From: Dyadobacter sp. SG02
Lineage (GTDB): Bacteria; Bacteroidota; Bacteroidia; Cytophagales; Spirosomataceae
Length of the DNA: 64,000 nt
Direction: 5' to 3'
Assembly (NCBI RefSeq): GCF_900109045.1
Contig: NZ_FNYL01000008.1
Location: forward strand, 186,001-250,000
The position numbers were made by a program, and so were the translations under genes. Below the pieces are notes generated by a model. It was not told where the DNA came from and searched no databases. It saw only the letters and a program-made list of their open reading frames with translations. This document shows positions 24,100 to 33,755 of this stretch, piece after piece. Position 1 is the first letter of the stretch; each line of letters opens with the position of its first letter.

Positions 24100-25182
24100 A
24101 TGAAATTGGATAATGCACTGGCCCGGAAGATCACCCGAGATGGCCTCCTCAGCGTGGTGCTGTACATTGCGCCCATTGTTTTGATGTTTGCCAGTTTCCA
24201 GGTTTTCGGCTACCGGCCGTGGGAAGGAAGCAACGAGTTTCCTTTCAAGGCGCCTGCGTTCGTCGAGGCGGTTTTCAAGAATCTGAGCAGCTGGGGATTA
24301 CCGGTGATCGTGCTCGTGTTGGGCGTGATCGAATTCGCGGCGGGTTTGTATGAAAACAAATGGACGAAAAACGAGCGAATCCTGGACATCGTCTGCTTTG
24401 TGGTTCCCAAGCTGATTATCCGACCGTTCGTTGCCTATTTTGGACTGAAATTTTTGCCATTGGTGCTCCCCGACGCGAAGGATGCATTCGGATGGGTGCC
24501 ATTCTGGTGGGCATTCCTGATCATCGCCGTGGCCGACGACCTTACGCAATACTGGTATCACCGTCTGCATCACCAGGTACCCTGGCTTTGGCGCTTTCAC
24601 CGGACACACCATTCCGCCACGTATATGGGCATGGCGATGGCCAGCAGGCAGAATGTGATTTACTCGCTGTTTTTCTCTCAAACTTACCTGACGGTCGCGC
24701 TGACTTATCTGGGGCTGGGTTATGCGGCCTTATTTGTGAAGGTGATCAAATCGTTCATCACTACCGGCGCGCATTCGAGCATTCCCTGGGATAAGCCTTT
24801 TTATGAAATCAAATGGCTGAAACCCATCGGCTGGGTATTGGAAAGGCTGATTTCCACCCCCGCCACACACCATGCACACCACGCCGATACGACCGACGAT
24901 GGGATAGGGTATTACAAAGGCAACTTTGGCAATATGTTTTTCCTCTGGGACATCATTTTCGGGACCGGCATCATTACCCGTAAATATCCGTCGAGCTACG
25001 GCATCAAGCATTACCAGGAGGAAGAATGGTATGCGCAGTTTATGTGGCCCATTTTTAAATCCAAAAAAGAAGGTAGCGAGCTATCTCACAACGGTCCGGT
25101 TGTAGGCGATGCGGTAGCGGATGTACCAGAACCCATTTCGCTTAAAGCTGACACTACAAACACTACTGTCGCAGTCGCTTAA
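24100..25182 (+). CDS. sterol desaturase / fatty-acid hydroxylase family protein
   Basis: 360 residues. After four hydrophobic segments come the di-iron histidine motifs HRLHH (YWYHRLHHQVPWLWRFHRTH), HRTHH and, further on, THHAHHADTTDD. The C-terminal tail after residue 320 is polar and low in complexity. The family hydroxylates or desaturates lipids, with Bacteroidota members acting on carotenoids or sphingolipid chains; the substrate here is unknown. Distinct from the 402-residue relative at 8339, whose spacing of motifs and C-terminal membrane segments differ. Follows a 40-residue membrane peptide and a structured leader. Confidence 0.9.
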   Translation: MKLDNALARKITRDGLLSVVLYIAPIVLMFASFQVFGYRPWEGSNEFPFKAPAFVEAVFKNLSSWGLPVIVLVLGVIEFAAGLYENKWTKNERILDIVCFVVPKLIIRPFVAYFGLKFLPLVLPDAKDAFGWVPFWWAFLIIAVADDLTQYWYHRLHHQVPWLWRFHRTHHSATYMGMAMASRQNVIYSLFFSQTYLTVALTYLGLGYAALFVKVIKSFITTGAHSSIPWDKPFYEIKWLKPIGWVLERLISTPATHHAHHADTTDDGIGYYKGNFGNMFFLWDIIFGTGIITRKYPSSYGIKHYQEEEWYAQFMWPIFKSKKEGSELSHNGPVVGDAVADVPEPISLKADTTNTTVAVA

Positions 25183-25190
25183 AATTCCGA

Positions 25191-25224
25191 GACGACCATT
25201 GGCCCGACCGATGGTCATCTTTTT
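25191..25224 (+). terminator. intrinsic terminator after the desaturase gene
   Basis: GACCATTGG (25194-25202) pairs with CCGATGGTC (25208-25216), one G-T, loop CCCGA, followed by ATCTTTTT. It lies between converging genes. Confidence 0.7.
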
Positions 25225-25242
25225 ACCTCAAAAACATACATG

Positions 25243-26421
25243 TTAATCGGCTTTGCTGAGACCTATTGATTTACGCTGATACCGCTCGATCGGGAGTGTT
25301 GGAATGTACCCTTTCGAGCCATCGGGCAATTGTACCCGGTATCCTTTGCCCATTTCACCCACAATGCGAATAACCGTATTCATCGGCAGTGGCCGTATAG
25401 CGGCGCTCTGATCAAGTTGTGGGTTGTTATATAAAATCGTCTTCTTTTTGATTATTACCGTATCACCAAGCCACTTGGAAACCTCCGGCAACCTGGGGAC
25501 TTTCTCCCGCCGGTCCTCGATGAACGGCAGCGGATTTACCGCGCCGCTACCTCTTGCATAAATCCCGAAATGCAAATGTGGGGAAGTTGTGATAGCATTG
25601 CCCGTGTTGCCTATCAGGCCAAGCGTATCACCCACCGTAACGAGCTGGCCCGTCGAAACAAGCTGACTGTCCAGATGCGCATAATACAGCGAATAGGGGC
25701 TGTCCGGCACCGATAGGAAAACCACTTTGCCACCCAGATTATTCATTCCCACCTGAGACACAAAGCCGCTCCGCGCTGCGATAGCCGGCGTCCCGCGCCT
25801 TGCACGGATGTCTATCCCCTCGTGCGAGCGAGCGCCCGCATCGCGTTCCGCGCGCCAGACGCTGATTACGCTTGACATATTGTGGCCGGCTACGGGGAAT
25901 CCGAGCGTTGGCTCGGTCGAGAGCGATACTGTAACGGCGAGTTTTTGTGACAGGCCCGTTTGCAGTTTCAACAGCAATGTGTCCTGTTCGCCACTCGAAT
26001 AAGTAATGTTCTCGCCGTTGGTTTCGAGGTATTTCAAACGTTGCGGTTTTCCGTTCCACCTGATTTTGTAAAGCTCCATAAAGAGTAATGCGGCCGAATC
26101 CGCGTCCGTCCGATTGGGCGTGATCACCAGCCTGCGGCCTTCCGGCACTGTGAGCCTGAAAGCCTGTGCGGGCAGCGAATCTCCCAGAAAAACGCGCTCC
26201 TGATAAGGTACTATCGTAAAAAGTGAATCCGAAAGTACCTCTGCGCTCATCCGGAACCAGGCACTGCCTGCGACGGTCTTTTCCATTTTAGCTTTCAGCA
26301 ACTCGCGTTCGTAGTGTTCCTGCGGCGTCACAGGGAACCAATGCGAGACGGGTACCGGCTTACAGGCAGCGATTACCGCCGCAAGCACGGTCAATAGCCG
26401 TATTTTGTTCAATATTTTCAT
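25243..26421 (-). CDS. M23-family peptidase lipoprotein (LytM domain plus SH3-like tail)
   Basis: 392 residues from the methionine at 26421, which gives a lipobox (MKILNKIRLLTVLAAVIAAC). LytM zinc ligands are present: H and D in SHEGIDIRARRGTPAIAARS, and the catalytic HLHF (TTSPHLHFGIYARGSG). After it, a C-terminal region with YRVQLPDGSKGYIP resembles a bacterial SH3 domain that binds cell wall. Likely a murein hydrolase or an activator anchored to the outer membrane. An upstream start at 26493 overlaps the divergent gene's promoter region and is disfavoured. Confidence 0.88.
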   Translation of the reverse strand: MKILNKIRLLTVLAAVIAACKPVPVSHWFPVTPQEHYERELLKAKMEKTVAGSAWFRMSAEVLSDSLFTIVPYQERVFLGDSLPAQAFRLTVPEGRRLVITPNRTDADSAALLFMELYKIRWNGKPQRLKYLETNGENITYSSGEQDTLLLKLQTGLSQKLAVTVSLSTEPTLGFPVAGHNMSSVISVWRAERDAGARSHEGIDIRARRGTPAIAARSGFVSQVGMNNLGGKVVFLSVPDSPYSLYYAHLDSQLVSTGQLVTVGDTLGLIGNTGNAITTSPHLHFGIYARGSGAVNPLPFIEDRREKVPRLPEVSKWLGDTVIIKKKTILYNNPQLDQSAAIRPLPMNTVIRIVGEMGKGYRVQLPDGSKGYIPTLPIERYQRKSIGLSKAD

Positions 26422-26537
26422 TTGCTGATGACTTGATTTGCCGGATGGTAACAAAGTCGTGCCATTGGAGCATTGGATTTGGCGAAGTAACAAAGAGCAT
26501 CAGATCTTTTGGCTTTCTCATCAAAACTTCATCAATC

Positions 26538-27650
26538 ATGACAAATTTTAACGCTTTGGTATCGGCCATTCAGGACACCAACTCCACCCTTCAACAAAGT
26601 GCTTCGAAAGCCATTAATCGCTACATGACTATCCGCAATTGGCTGATCGGCTTTCACATTGTGGAATTTGAACAGAATGGTGAAGACCGGGCGCGGTATG
26701 GGCAGCGGCTGGTTGAAGAATTGGCCAAAGCCCTGGACACGGCCGGGCTAAGTGTACGAAGCCTGAAACTGTTCAGGCAATTCTATTTTACCTATCCCCA
26801 AATTGGGCAGACGCTCTCTGCCCAATTCAAAAGTATGCCTTCGATTAGGTTGAATGACCTTCCCGCAAAGCTGGATAAGGTTAATGCGGTTGTAAACGAC
26901 CCAAACAGCAAGCTTTCGATCGACGCAGAAGTATTGCTTTCCCGGCTCTCATTTTCACATCTCGCCTTATTACTTCCGCTAAAAGAACCCGAAAAAAGGG
27001 CCTTCTATGAGCGGCAGTGCGTAATGGGTAATTGGAGCGTCTCAGAACTCAAACGACAAATTAACACCCTCTACTACGAACGCTCCGGAATGAGTATTGA
27101 CCCCGACGCACTGGCCCGGAGCGTGGAGGAGCATGCGCAACGTCCGAGTATTGCCGACATTATCAAATCCCCTTTTACCTTTGAATTCCTTGGTTTGAAA
27201 GCCAAAGATGTAGTTTACGAAAACGAACTGGAACAGGCGCTGGTCGATAACCTGGAAGCTTTTCTGATTGAGTTAGGTCATGGCTTCTGCTTCGAGGCGA
27301 AGCAGAAGCGGATCACTATGGGAGACGAGTACTTTTTCGTCGATCTCGTGTTTTACCATCGGATTCTCAAATGCCATGTGTTGATCGAGCTGAAAACCAA
27401 TGAAGTGAGGCATGAGCACATTGGTCAGCTTAAAACCTACATCAATTACTACAAGAAAGAAATAATGGCCCGGGACGATAATCCGCCAGTGGGCTTACTG
27501 CTGGTGACGGACCAGAACCGGGCGCTGGTGGAATACGCGGTTGCGGATAGCGATATGCAGCTGTTTGTAAGTAAGTATGTCGTCAATCTTCCAAGCAAGG
27601 AACAGTTGCAAACCTTCATCCAAAACGAGCTGGCGCAAATGCGGCCTTAG
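26538..27650 (+). CDS. DUF1016 / YhcG-type PDDEXK nuclease-domain protein
   Basis: 370 residues from the methionine at 26538 (MTNFNALVSAIQDTNSTLQQ). N-terminal DUF1016 helical domain (ARYGQRLVEELAKALDTAGL, LRLFRQFYFTYPQ-type segment) and a C-terminal PDDEXK nuclease core: FFVDLVFYHRILKCHVLIEL with Asp and Glu-x-Lys (ELKTNEV). Members occur beside restriction and defence genes or alone, as here. The role is unclear: DNA repair, transposition-linked or defence. Its last 4 bp overlap the converging DUF1579 gene. Confidence 0.85.
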   Translation: MTNFNALVSAIQDTNSTLQQSASKAINRYMTIRNWLIGFHIVEFEQNGEDRARYGQRLVEELAKALDTAGLSVRSLKLFRQFYFTYPQIGQTLSAQFKSMPSIRLNDLPAKLDKVNAVVNDPNSKLSIDAEVLLSRLSFSHLALLLPLKEPEKRAFYERQCVMGNWSVSELKRQINTLYYERSGMSIDPDALARSVEEHAQRPSIADIIKSPFTFEFLGLKAKDVVYENELEQALVDNLEAFLIELGHGFCFEAKQKRITMGDEYFFVDLVFYHRILKCHVLIELKTNEVRHEHIGQLKTYINYYKKEIMARDDNPPVGLLLVTDQNRALVEYAVADSDMQLFVSKYVVNLPSKEQLQTFIQNELAQMRP

Positions 27651-28144
27651 CTAATCCTTTTGTAAACCGTTTCGGTCGCTTTGTCTTCCTGGCCTTCCGG
27701 AGAGATGTTGTAGGCAGTGATGACCAAAGTGTCCGGATCGGTCAACTCAGCGGTGGTACGCCAGTTCCAGGGCGCGGGGTATTCGGGTACACTGTATTGA
27801 CCTAAAACCGAAAATCCGTTTTCGGTAGGGGTGCCGTTGGAGAGCATCATGCCGGTACCCATGTGAAAGCTGTCTATCCAGAATGCCTGCGCGTTGCTGT
27901 TAGGGATATCGAAACCGTAAATGGCAATGCCCTGAAATGGTTTGCCGTCGATGCTACCCTGGTATTCGTGCATCAGGAAGCTGCCGCCGAGGATGGATTT
28001 GATCGTGCCGGTCATGTCGGATTCATCGGCGAGGACATTGGGCTCGAACCAGGTTTTGGTGGTGCCTTGCCAGCTGCCGGTTAAGGCTTGGAGTTGATGA
28101 TGTGCCCCGGATTCCAGCGATATTTCAAATTTACTTTTGCTCAT
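27647..28144 (-). CDS. DUF1579 family protein
   Basis: 165 residues, cytoplasmic. Opening HQLQALTGSWQGTTKTWFEP, the core GTIKSILGGSFLMHEYQGSI and QAFWIDSFHMGTGMM are the family signature: a lipocalin-like barrel that begins with a 'GxWxG' strand. Function is unknown; family members sit near stress or metabolic genes. Convergent with the DUF1016 gene, overlapping by 4 bp at the stops. Confidence 0.85.
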   Translation of the reverse strand: MSKSKFEISLESGAHHQLQALTGSWQGTTKTWFEPNVLADESDMTGTIKSILGGSFLMHEYQGSIDGKPFQGIAIYGFDIPNSNAQAFWIDSFHMGTGMMLSNGTPTENGFSVLGQYSVPEYPAPWNWRTTAELTDPDTLVITAYNISPEGQEDKATETVYKRIS

Positions 28145-28337
28145 AAGGATTCAGATCTAGATGATGGCGAATGTATAAGTAATCAGGCTTCTTTTGGATA
28201 AATGTTTTAGTGGTAATAAAATATTAATATAGAAATCCAAAATTTAACAAAAATGAGATGCGAAGCAATTGCTTAAAACGCCAATCGGGAGGGGTATTTG
28301 AGACAAAATTTCTATATTGGTGCCCGCTTTGATCTGA

Positions 28338-29384
28338 ATGTCAAAGTTTAAACACATCAACAACATGTTACAATTAGGATTATTAATTACCCATCGGCAC
28401 CGATTATTGAGCGTAGCGGCGATCCTCGACGTCTTCGAGTCCGTGAACAGCTTCTACGAGCGTGCCAACCAGCCCCATTTCTTTAATATTACATTATTCT
28501 CGCCGGACGCCGAGCCAGGGAAGTTTTACGGCGCTTACCCGATGCAATCGATTCATGAGTTTACCAAGCAGGACCTCATACTCGTACCGGCGTTCGGTGC
28601 GGGGGACGTTCAGCTTTCGACTATGAGCAACCAATGTTGTATTCCCTGGCTTTGGGAGCAATACAAAAACGGCGCCGAACTGGCCAGCTTCTGCACGGGC
28701 GCGTTCCTGCTAGCAGCCGCGGGCCTGCTGAATGGCAAGCACGCCACGACGCACATCGACGCGGCCGAGGCGCTGGCTTCGAATTTTCCGGATATTATCA
28801 TGAAAAGCGATGCCGTGGTCACAGAAGATAAGGGCATTTTCACAAGTGGCGGCGCTACCAGCAGCTTCCATCTCATGCTGTACCTGATCCAGCGGTTTTG
28901 CGGAAAGGACCTTACGCTGCGGACAGCCAAAATGTTCGCGATCGATATGGACCGCGAGCAGCAGACCTATTTCGGTACTTTCGCGCCGCCGCAAAATCAT
29001 GGCGACGGGCTGGTGAATATGGCACAGCAGAAGATCGAAAAGGAATATCAGGAAGGCAGTACCATTGAAGTACTCATTCAGGACATACCGGCGAGCCGGA
29101 GAAATGTGGTAAGGCGGTTTAAGCAGGCGATCGGCGTGACGCCGATCGAATATTTGCAGCGGACGCGCATTGAAGCCGCCAAGAAATTGCTGGCACAAAC
29201 AGACCAGAGTGTGCTCGAAGTAATGCTGAATTCGGGTTACAACGATTTGAAATCCTTCCGGCAACTGTTTAAGAAAAGTACCGGCGTAACGCCGAAAGAA
29301 TATCGCGACAAATTCAATATCGCCCGACTGGAAACCGGCGGACGATGGAACCGGCGCATGAGCGGCGCCTCCTACCTCGACTAG
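28338..29384 (+). CDS. GlxA-type AraC-family transcriptional regulator
   Basis: 348 residues. The N-terminal half is a DJ-1/PfpI-like (GATase1) sensor domain with the nucleophile-elbow sequence SFCTGAFLLAAAGLLNGKHA and TTHIDAAEAL; the C-terminal 100 residues are an AraC helix-turn-helix pair (TIEVLIQDIPASRRNVVRRF and SVLEVMLNSGYNDLKSFRQL). The methionine at 28365 is an equally good start, as the domain begins at MLQLGLLITHRHR. Members regulate catabolic or stress genes; no target can be named. A strong terminator follows directly. Confidence 0.9.
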   Translation: MSKFKHINNMLQLGLLITHRHRLLSVAAILDVFESVNSFYERANQPHFFNITLFSPDAEPGKFYGAYPMQSIHEFTKQDLILVPAFGAGDVQLSTMSNQCCIPWLWEQYKNGAELASFCTGAFLLAAAGLLNGKHATTHIDAAEALASNFPDIIMKSDAVVTEDKGIFTSGGATSSFHLMLYLIQRFCGKDLTLRTAKMFAIDMDREQQTYFGTFAPPQNHGDGLVNMAQQKIEKEYQEGSTIEVLIQDIPASRRNVVRRFKQAIGVTPIEYLQRTRIEAAKKLLAQTDQSVLEVMLNSGYNDLKSFRQLFKKSTGVTPKEYRDKFNIARLETGGRWNRRMSGASYLD

Positions 29385-29386
29385 AA

Positions 29387-29423
29387 GCAAAAAGCCCGGA
29401 TCTCAAAAGTCCGGGCTTTTTGC
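29387..29423. terminator. bidirectional intrinsic terminator
   Basis: GCAAAAAGCCCGGA (29387-29400) and TCCGGGCTTTTTGC (29410-29423), 14 bp perfect, loop TCTCAAAAG. The A- and T-runs within the stem serve both converging genes. Confidence 0.85.
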
Positions 29424-29438
29424 AATGATCAAGTTCTA

Positions 29439-32400
29439 TTAGTTGACCTTGGCAATCTTACGGAATGCACGCTCATTGCCTTGTTTGATTTCGACGATGT
29501 ACACGCTTGCGGGAAGCTGCATAATATTCAGCTGATGCGAGAAACGGTTAGCGGTTTTATTTACCCGCATATTCTTATAAAGCGTTCCCGATTTGGCGTC
29601 AAAAATGCGGATTTCTATTTGTCCGGTTTTGTCATTCGCAAGATCGATGCTGACGAAATCGGAAGCAGGATTGGGATATACATTGGCCTCGGCGTGGAGC
29701 GAGAATTCTTCCTTAACTGCTGGTGCCGCCATTTCCATAGCTGCCTGTCTTGCATTCTGGCCTTCGGCAGCGAGGACGAAAATCGGCGTTTCCCCCGCTG
29801 TAACGGTTACTTTGCCATCCACGATCGGTAACTCCGTCATAGCCATATTATCCGCGCCGGCAGTCGGCGTATAAATCCGCGCAATGCCCGACTGGTTGAG
29901 GTTTACGGTGTATTCAGCGGTTCTGCCAACCTCATCGGGTACCGTCAGAATGAAGAGCGATTGGCCGTTCAGTTCATAACGGTCTACGATCGGGTCGTTG
30001 TGAAGCGTTTCCTTATATTCATATTGGCCGAACAGTTTTTGTGTTTGCAGGAAGTAATCCGCGGACGGCCTGCGGGTTTGGTCGTCATTTACGAAACCGG
30101 AGGTTGAGAACATACCCCAGCCGCCATTGTCGTACATCTGGTAAAAGAACACCTTCTCGACCCCGTGACGTGCAGAAAAGAGCGACGTACGCAGAATCCA
30201 ATCGGCCTGGGTTTGTTGTACGGACTTATTGCCGATCGAAATCGCTTTTAACGGGCTCTCCGGGCTCAGGTCGTAGCCAGCTTCGGTGAGCCACACAGGC
30301 TGATCGTTCGATAATTCGCGCGCGACTTTTACAAAATTGTCGAGCAGCACATTGGCATTGGTAACCTCCGGTGCGGCACCGCGTGTAGATGTCCCGCTCT
30401 GGTTCGATGACGCATCGTCCGTATATAAATGGAAGTTCACGATATCCCAGCAGAGGTTCACGGAGCCATCGGCATTGTATCCACGGAATTCTTTGCACCA
30501 ATCCACCATTCCTTTCACGAAATCGGGGCCGGTAACCAACCCGGCGATCACCACTTTCATATTCGGATCTGCATTTTTGACACCGACACCGGCACCCATC
30601 GTGTTTTTGTGGCCATCGTAAAATGCCGACATGTTTGCAGCATATTCCCGGGCGGTCTGATAACCTTTACGGCCTTTCCACCATTTATCGCGCTCGTTAT
30701 CGCATTCCATGTATTTGATCAGGTTCAAACCGATTTTTACAGTATTAACCGGGTCGTTTGTCCATCTTGGCGTGGTGGAAACGCTCAAAAGCGTCGGATC
30801 GACATTGACATTACTCCCGTAACGCGCCGCATATTGGAATGCCACTTTGGCTTGCTCGATGTATGAAATCGGCTCGGTGAAGTTCTTTCCGTAACGTACC
30901 GGCACATTTTCAGGATCACGCTGGTCTTCCGGATAAGTTTGCATCATCCAGTTGGGCTGGGTTTTCAGGCAAGCCAGTACTTCGATGCCCTCCTGTTTAC
31001 AGCGCTCGTAGATCAAATCATAATTCCAGCTGCCGCTCAATGTCGGGTTGTAGGAATAAACGCCTTCCGTCGATTCCAGCTTTTCCCAATCCATATAATG
31101 CCGCAGGCCGGTGAAGCTCTTGGCTGCCTGCACTTTCGATTCCACGAGCGATTCCGTATGCGCGCCGTCCTGGAAATACCATTCATAACCATTTACACCC
31201 AGCATATCGTTGAGTTTGATATGCTGGGCACGCGCCGGTTTGACGGTTTCGTTGCCCGGTGTGTAACTTCCATAAAACTCGATTTCGGTCGGTAATGTGT
31301 TGGACATCGTCATTACCAGGTACCGGATATTGCTCATTGGCTGGTCGAGCCTGAACTGCGCGTCGCCGGACAGCTGTCGGTCGGGGTAGGGGCCTACCCA
31401 GCCGTTGTAGATCTCGCCCGTAAAAGTGGCGACCGGTATGCGCTCCCATTGATCGGTAATCACCGAAAGCGTCAGCGGGAAATCCTGCGCGGTGCCCGTA
31501 AAGTCAAAGAATTTTATACCATTGAGCGTAATTTGCTCACCTTCTTTCAACGGATAATAGGCTTCGTAGTTGTTGATCACCTTTCCCCAACCGGTATTCA
31601 CGTTTTCCTGCGTGTTGCCGTCGAACAGCGCGTCGAGGCCGCTGGCTGCATTGGTAAGCTGGTACCAGCGTTTCGGGTCGATCGGGATTTTGGTGCCGAG
31701 CGCCGGGTTGTTGGGGTTCGAGTTATCCGAAACCGTAAATGTCCGGGCGATGTTTTCGGCCGTCAGATAATTGTTATTGCCGGCCTGTGAAGCGGTGATG
31801 GTCACTTGTCCGGCTGAATGAATGGATGCTTTCCAGATACCGGTCGCATTCGAAACCGAAACGATAGAAGGATTGGAAGAAGTAAATTGAACGGGCGTTT
31901 CCGGATTCGTACTGCTGGCGGTCAGGTTGAATGAGCCATCGGTCAGGTTCTTGTCCGAAATGGATTCAAAAGTGATCACCGATTGTCCCTGAACGGAGCC
32001 GGGGATTACTTCGAACCAGTTTAAATTGAATGCACCGCGATTGGCGAAAATGCGGAATACCTGGCTTCCCGCTTCCAGCTGAACAGTGGTGCGAACGGTG
32101 GTGTAGTTCTGCCAGCCGCCGGTTTGCGGTACATCCACGCTTCCGAGCACCGTACCATTTGTATTTTTGAACTGGATATTCCCGTTACCCCATTGGTTGG
32201 CAACACGGAAGTTGATCGTGTAAGTACCAGCCGTTGGTACATTCACATTGTAATCCATCCAGTCGTTATCATCGATGTAATTCACATTGATATCCCCGTC
32301 CACATCGCCTGTAACCTCCGTGCGTACATCCGACGCCACATCGAAAGTTTCGGCCTCTATTCTGCTCGTCAATGCACGGGATTCTTTGGCCTCAAACCAG

Positions 32401-33611
32401 TTAAAATTCCAGCCGCCTTTCGTGGCAAAAACCCTTAAACGCTGGTTACCGGCCGGGAGGGAAGCGAGCATGCTCACGGTCTTCCAGCCCTGCATACCAC
32501 CTGTTTGCGGCAACAGAATGCTGCCCAGTTCTGCACCGTCGCTGTTTTTGAGGGCCAGGGTCGCCTCCGGACTGTACCCGTTGGCAATTCGGTAGTTGAA
32601 TGTGAAAACGCCCGCGACCGGAACGTGTACGTCATAATCCATCCAACTGTTGTCCTGGATCCATTCCACATTCTGGCCGCCGTCGGTATCTTCCGTATTT
32701 TGGAGTTGTACGCTGTATGAATCGTCAAAATTTTCCGCTTCGACTTTCGCAGGCAGGATCGTACCCGTAATGCGGGCGCCCGCTGACACAAACGAAAACC
32801 AGTTGAAGTTGAAGGCGCCGCTTCGCGCAAACAGGCGTATCACCTGGCTGCCCGCGGGCAGAGGGACGGTAGTGCTGACCGTCACCCAGTTTTGCCAACC
32901 GCCCGTTTGGGGTATGTTCACTTGCCCGAGCACGGCCCCGGCTGCATTCTGGATTTCGATAATGCCGTTCCCGTAAGCATTCGCCACCCGGAACTGGATT
33001 TCATAATCCCGCGCATTTGCGAGGCTCAGGTTGTAGTCCATCCAGTCGTTATCGTCGATGTAACCCACATTCTGGCCGCCGCCTTCGTCGCTTGTATTTT
33101 CGAGGCGCACTTCATGCATGGCATCGAAGCTTTCTGCTTCCACTTTTCCGGCGGCAAGCGTGCGTGATCCGGTTACCTCGAACCAGTTGAAGTTCCAACC
33201 TCCTTTTTCGGCGAAAACGCGGATTGTCTGATTGCCTTGCGGAAGTAGAGCGACGAACGAAACCGTCTGCCATCCCTGCATTCCACCCGTTTGAGGAAGA
33301 ACTACCCTGCCCAGCGTAACGCCGCTTGCCGACTGTAAGACCAGAGTGGCTTCGGGGCTGTACCCGTTCGCAATACGAAACCTGAACGTGTAGTAGCCCG
33401 CCGACGGTGCCTGAACGGCATAATCCATCCAGCTGCCATCCTGAATCCAGCCCACATTAAGACCGCCGTCCGCATCCGAAGTGTTTTCGGTACCAACGAC
33501 GTTCATTGTAGTATAATCTTCTGCTTCGATCTTTCCGGGAAGCGGCTTATATGACTGAGCCTGAATAGAGAAGGAGACAAGTAAAAAACAGAGGGTAAAA
33601 ATTTTAGCCAT
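29439..33611 (-). CDS. large secreted multi-CBM6 glycoside hydrolase with T9SS sorting tail
   Basis: 1390 residues. Signal peptide (IFTLCFLLVSFSIQAQ); four CBM6-like modules (about 20-150, 150-285, 285-410, 410-545) in an A-B-A-B order; an Ig-like domain (about 545-635); a discoidin-like region (about 640-790); a TIM-barrel glycosidase of clan GH-A type (about 795-1270) with acid/base in YMECDNERD and nucleophile in VWLTEAGYD; and a T9SS type A tail (NVYPNPASDFVSIDLANDKT). GH39-like or related families are possible; the exact family is not assigned. Probably secreted and bound to the surface for polysaccharide breakdown. Confidence 0.88.
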   Translation of the reverse strand: MAKIFTLCFLLVSFSIQAQSYKPLPGKIEAEDYTTMNVVGTENTSDADGGLNVGWIQDGSWMDYAVQAPSAGYYTFRFRIANGYSPEATLVLQSASGVTLGRVVLPQTGGMQGWQTVSFVALLPQGNQTIRVFAEKGGWNFNWFEVTGSRTLAAGKVEAESFDAMHEVRLENTSDEGGGQNVGYIDDNDWMDYNLSLANARDYEIQFRVANAYGNGIIEIQNAAGAVLGQVNIPQTGGWQNWVTVSTTVPLPAGSQVIRLFARSGAFNFNWFSFVSAGARITGTILPAKVEAENFDDSYSVQLQNTEDTDGGQNVEWIQDNSWMDYDVHVPVAGVFTFNYRIANGYSPEATLALKNSDGAELGSILLPQTGGMQGWKTVSMLASLPAGNQRLRVFATKGGWNFNWFEAKESRALTSRIEAETFDVASDVRTEVTGDVDGDINVNYIDDNDWMDYNVNVPTAGTYTINFRVANQWGNGNIQFKNTNGTVLGSVDVPQTGGWQNYTTVRTTVQLEAGSQVFRIFANRGAFNLNWFEVIPGSVQGQSVITFESISDKNLTDGSFNLTASSTNPETPVQFTSSNPSIVSVSNATGIWKASIHSAGQVTITASQAGNNNYLTAENIARTFTVSDNSNPNNPALGTKIPIDPKRWYQLTNAASGLDALFDGNTQENVNTGWGKVINNYEAYYPLKEGEQITLNGIKFFDFTGTAQDFPLTLSVITDQWERIPVATFTGEIYNGWVGPYPDRQLSGDAQFRLDQPMSNIRYLVMTMSNTLPTEIEFYGSYTPGNETVKPARAQHIKLNDMLGVNGYEWYFQDGAHTESLVESKVQAAKSFTGLRHYMDWEKLESTEGVYSYNPTLSGSWNYDLIYERCKQEGIEVLACLKTQPNWMMQTYPEDQRDPENVPVRYGKNFTEPISYIEQAKVAFQYAARYGSNVNVDPTLLSVSTTPRWTNDPVNTVKIGLNLIKYMECDNERDKWWKGRKGYQTAREYAANMSAFYDGHKNTMGAGVGVKNADPNMKVVIAGLVTGPDFVKGMVDWCKEFRGYNADGSVNLCWDIVNFHLYTDDASSNQSGTSTRGAAPEVTNANVLLDNFVKVARELSNDQPVWLTEAGYDLSPESPLKAISIGNKSVQQTQADWILRTSLFSARHGVEKVFFYQMYDNGGWGMFSTSGFVNDDQTRRPSADYFLQTQKLFGQYEYKETLHNDPIVDRYELNGQSLFILTVPDEVGRTAEYTVNLNQSGIARIYTPTAGADNMAMTELPIVDGKVTVTAGETPIFVLAAEGQNARQAAMEMAAPAVKEEFSLHAEANVYPNPASDFVSIDLANDKTGQIEIRIFDAKSGTLYKNMRVNKTANRFSHQLNIMQLPASVYIVEIKQGNERAFRKIAKVN

Positions 33612-33661
33612 TCGTCGGGTCTACAAAGAAATTTAGTGAAGATACGGCGAATTTAATTTCG

Positions 33662-33678
33662 ACTACAAATTTTGTAGT
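33662..33678. promoter_or_regulatory. 17-bp palindrome upstream of the CBM6 glycosidase gene
   Basis: ACTACAAA-T-TTTGTAGT, perfect 8-bp arms around one base, 51 bp before the start at 33611. Position suits a transcription-factor site; the minus strand also contains AAAATTTG, a poor -7 box, across it. Confidence 0.45.
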
Positions 33679-33755
33679 AGTTTTTGTGACAGAATTAGAA
33701 AATATAGTTGCTTAGTAATGAAAAACTTCAAAATAGTACATTTTGTAAAGTTCGG

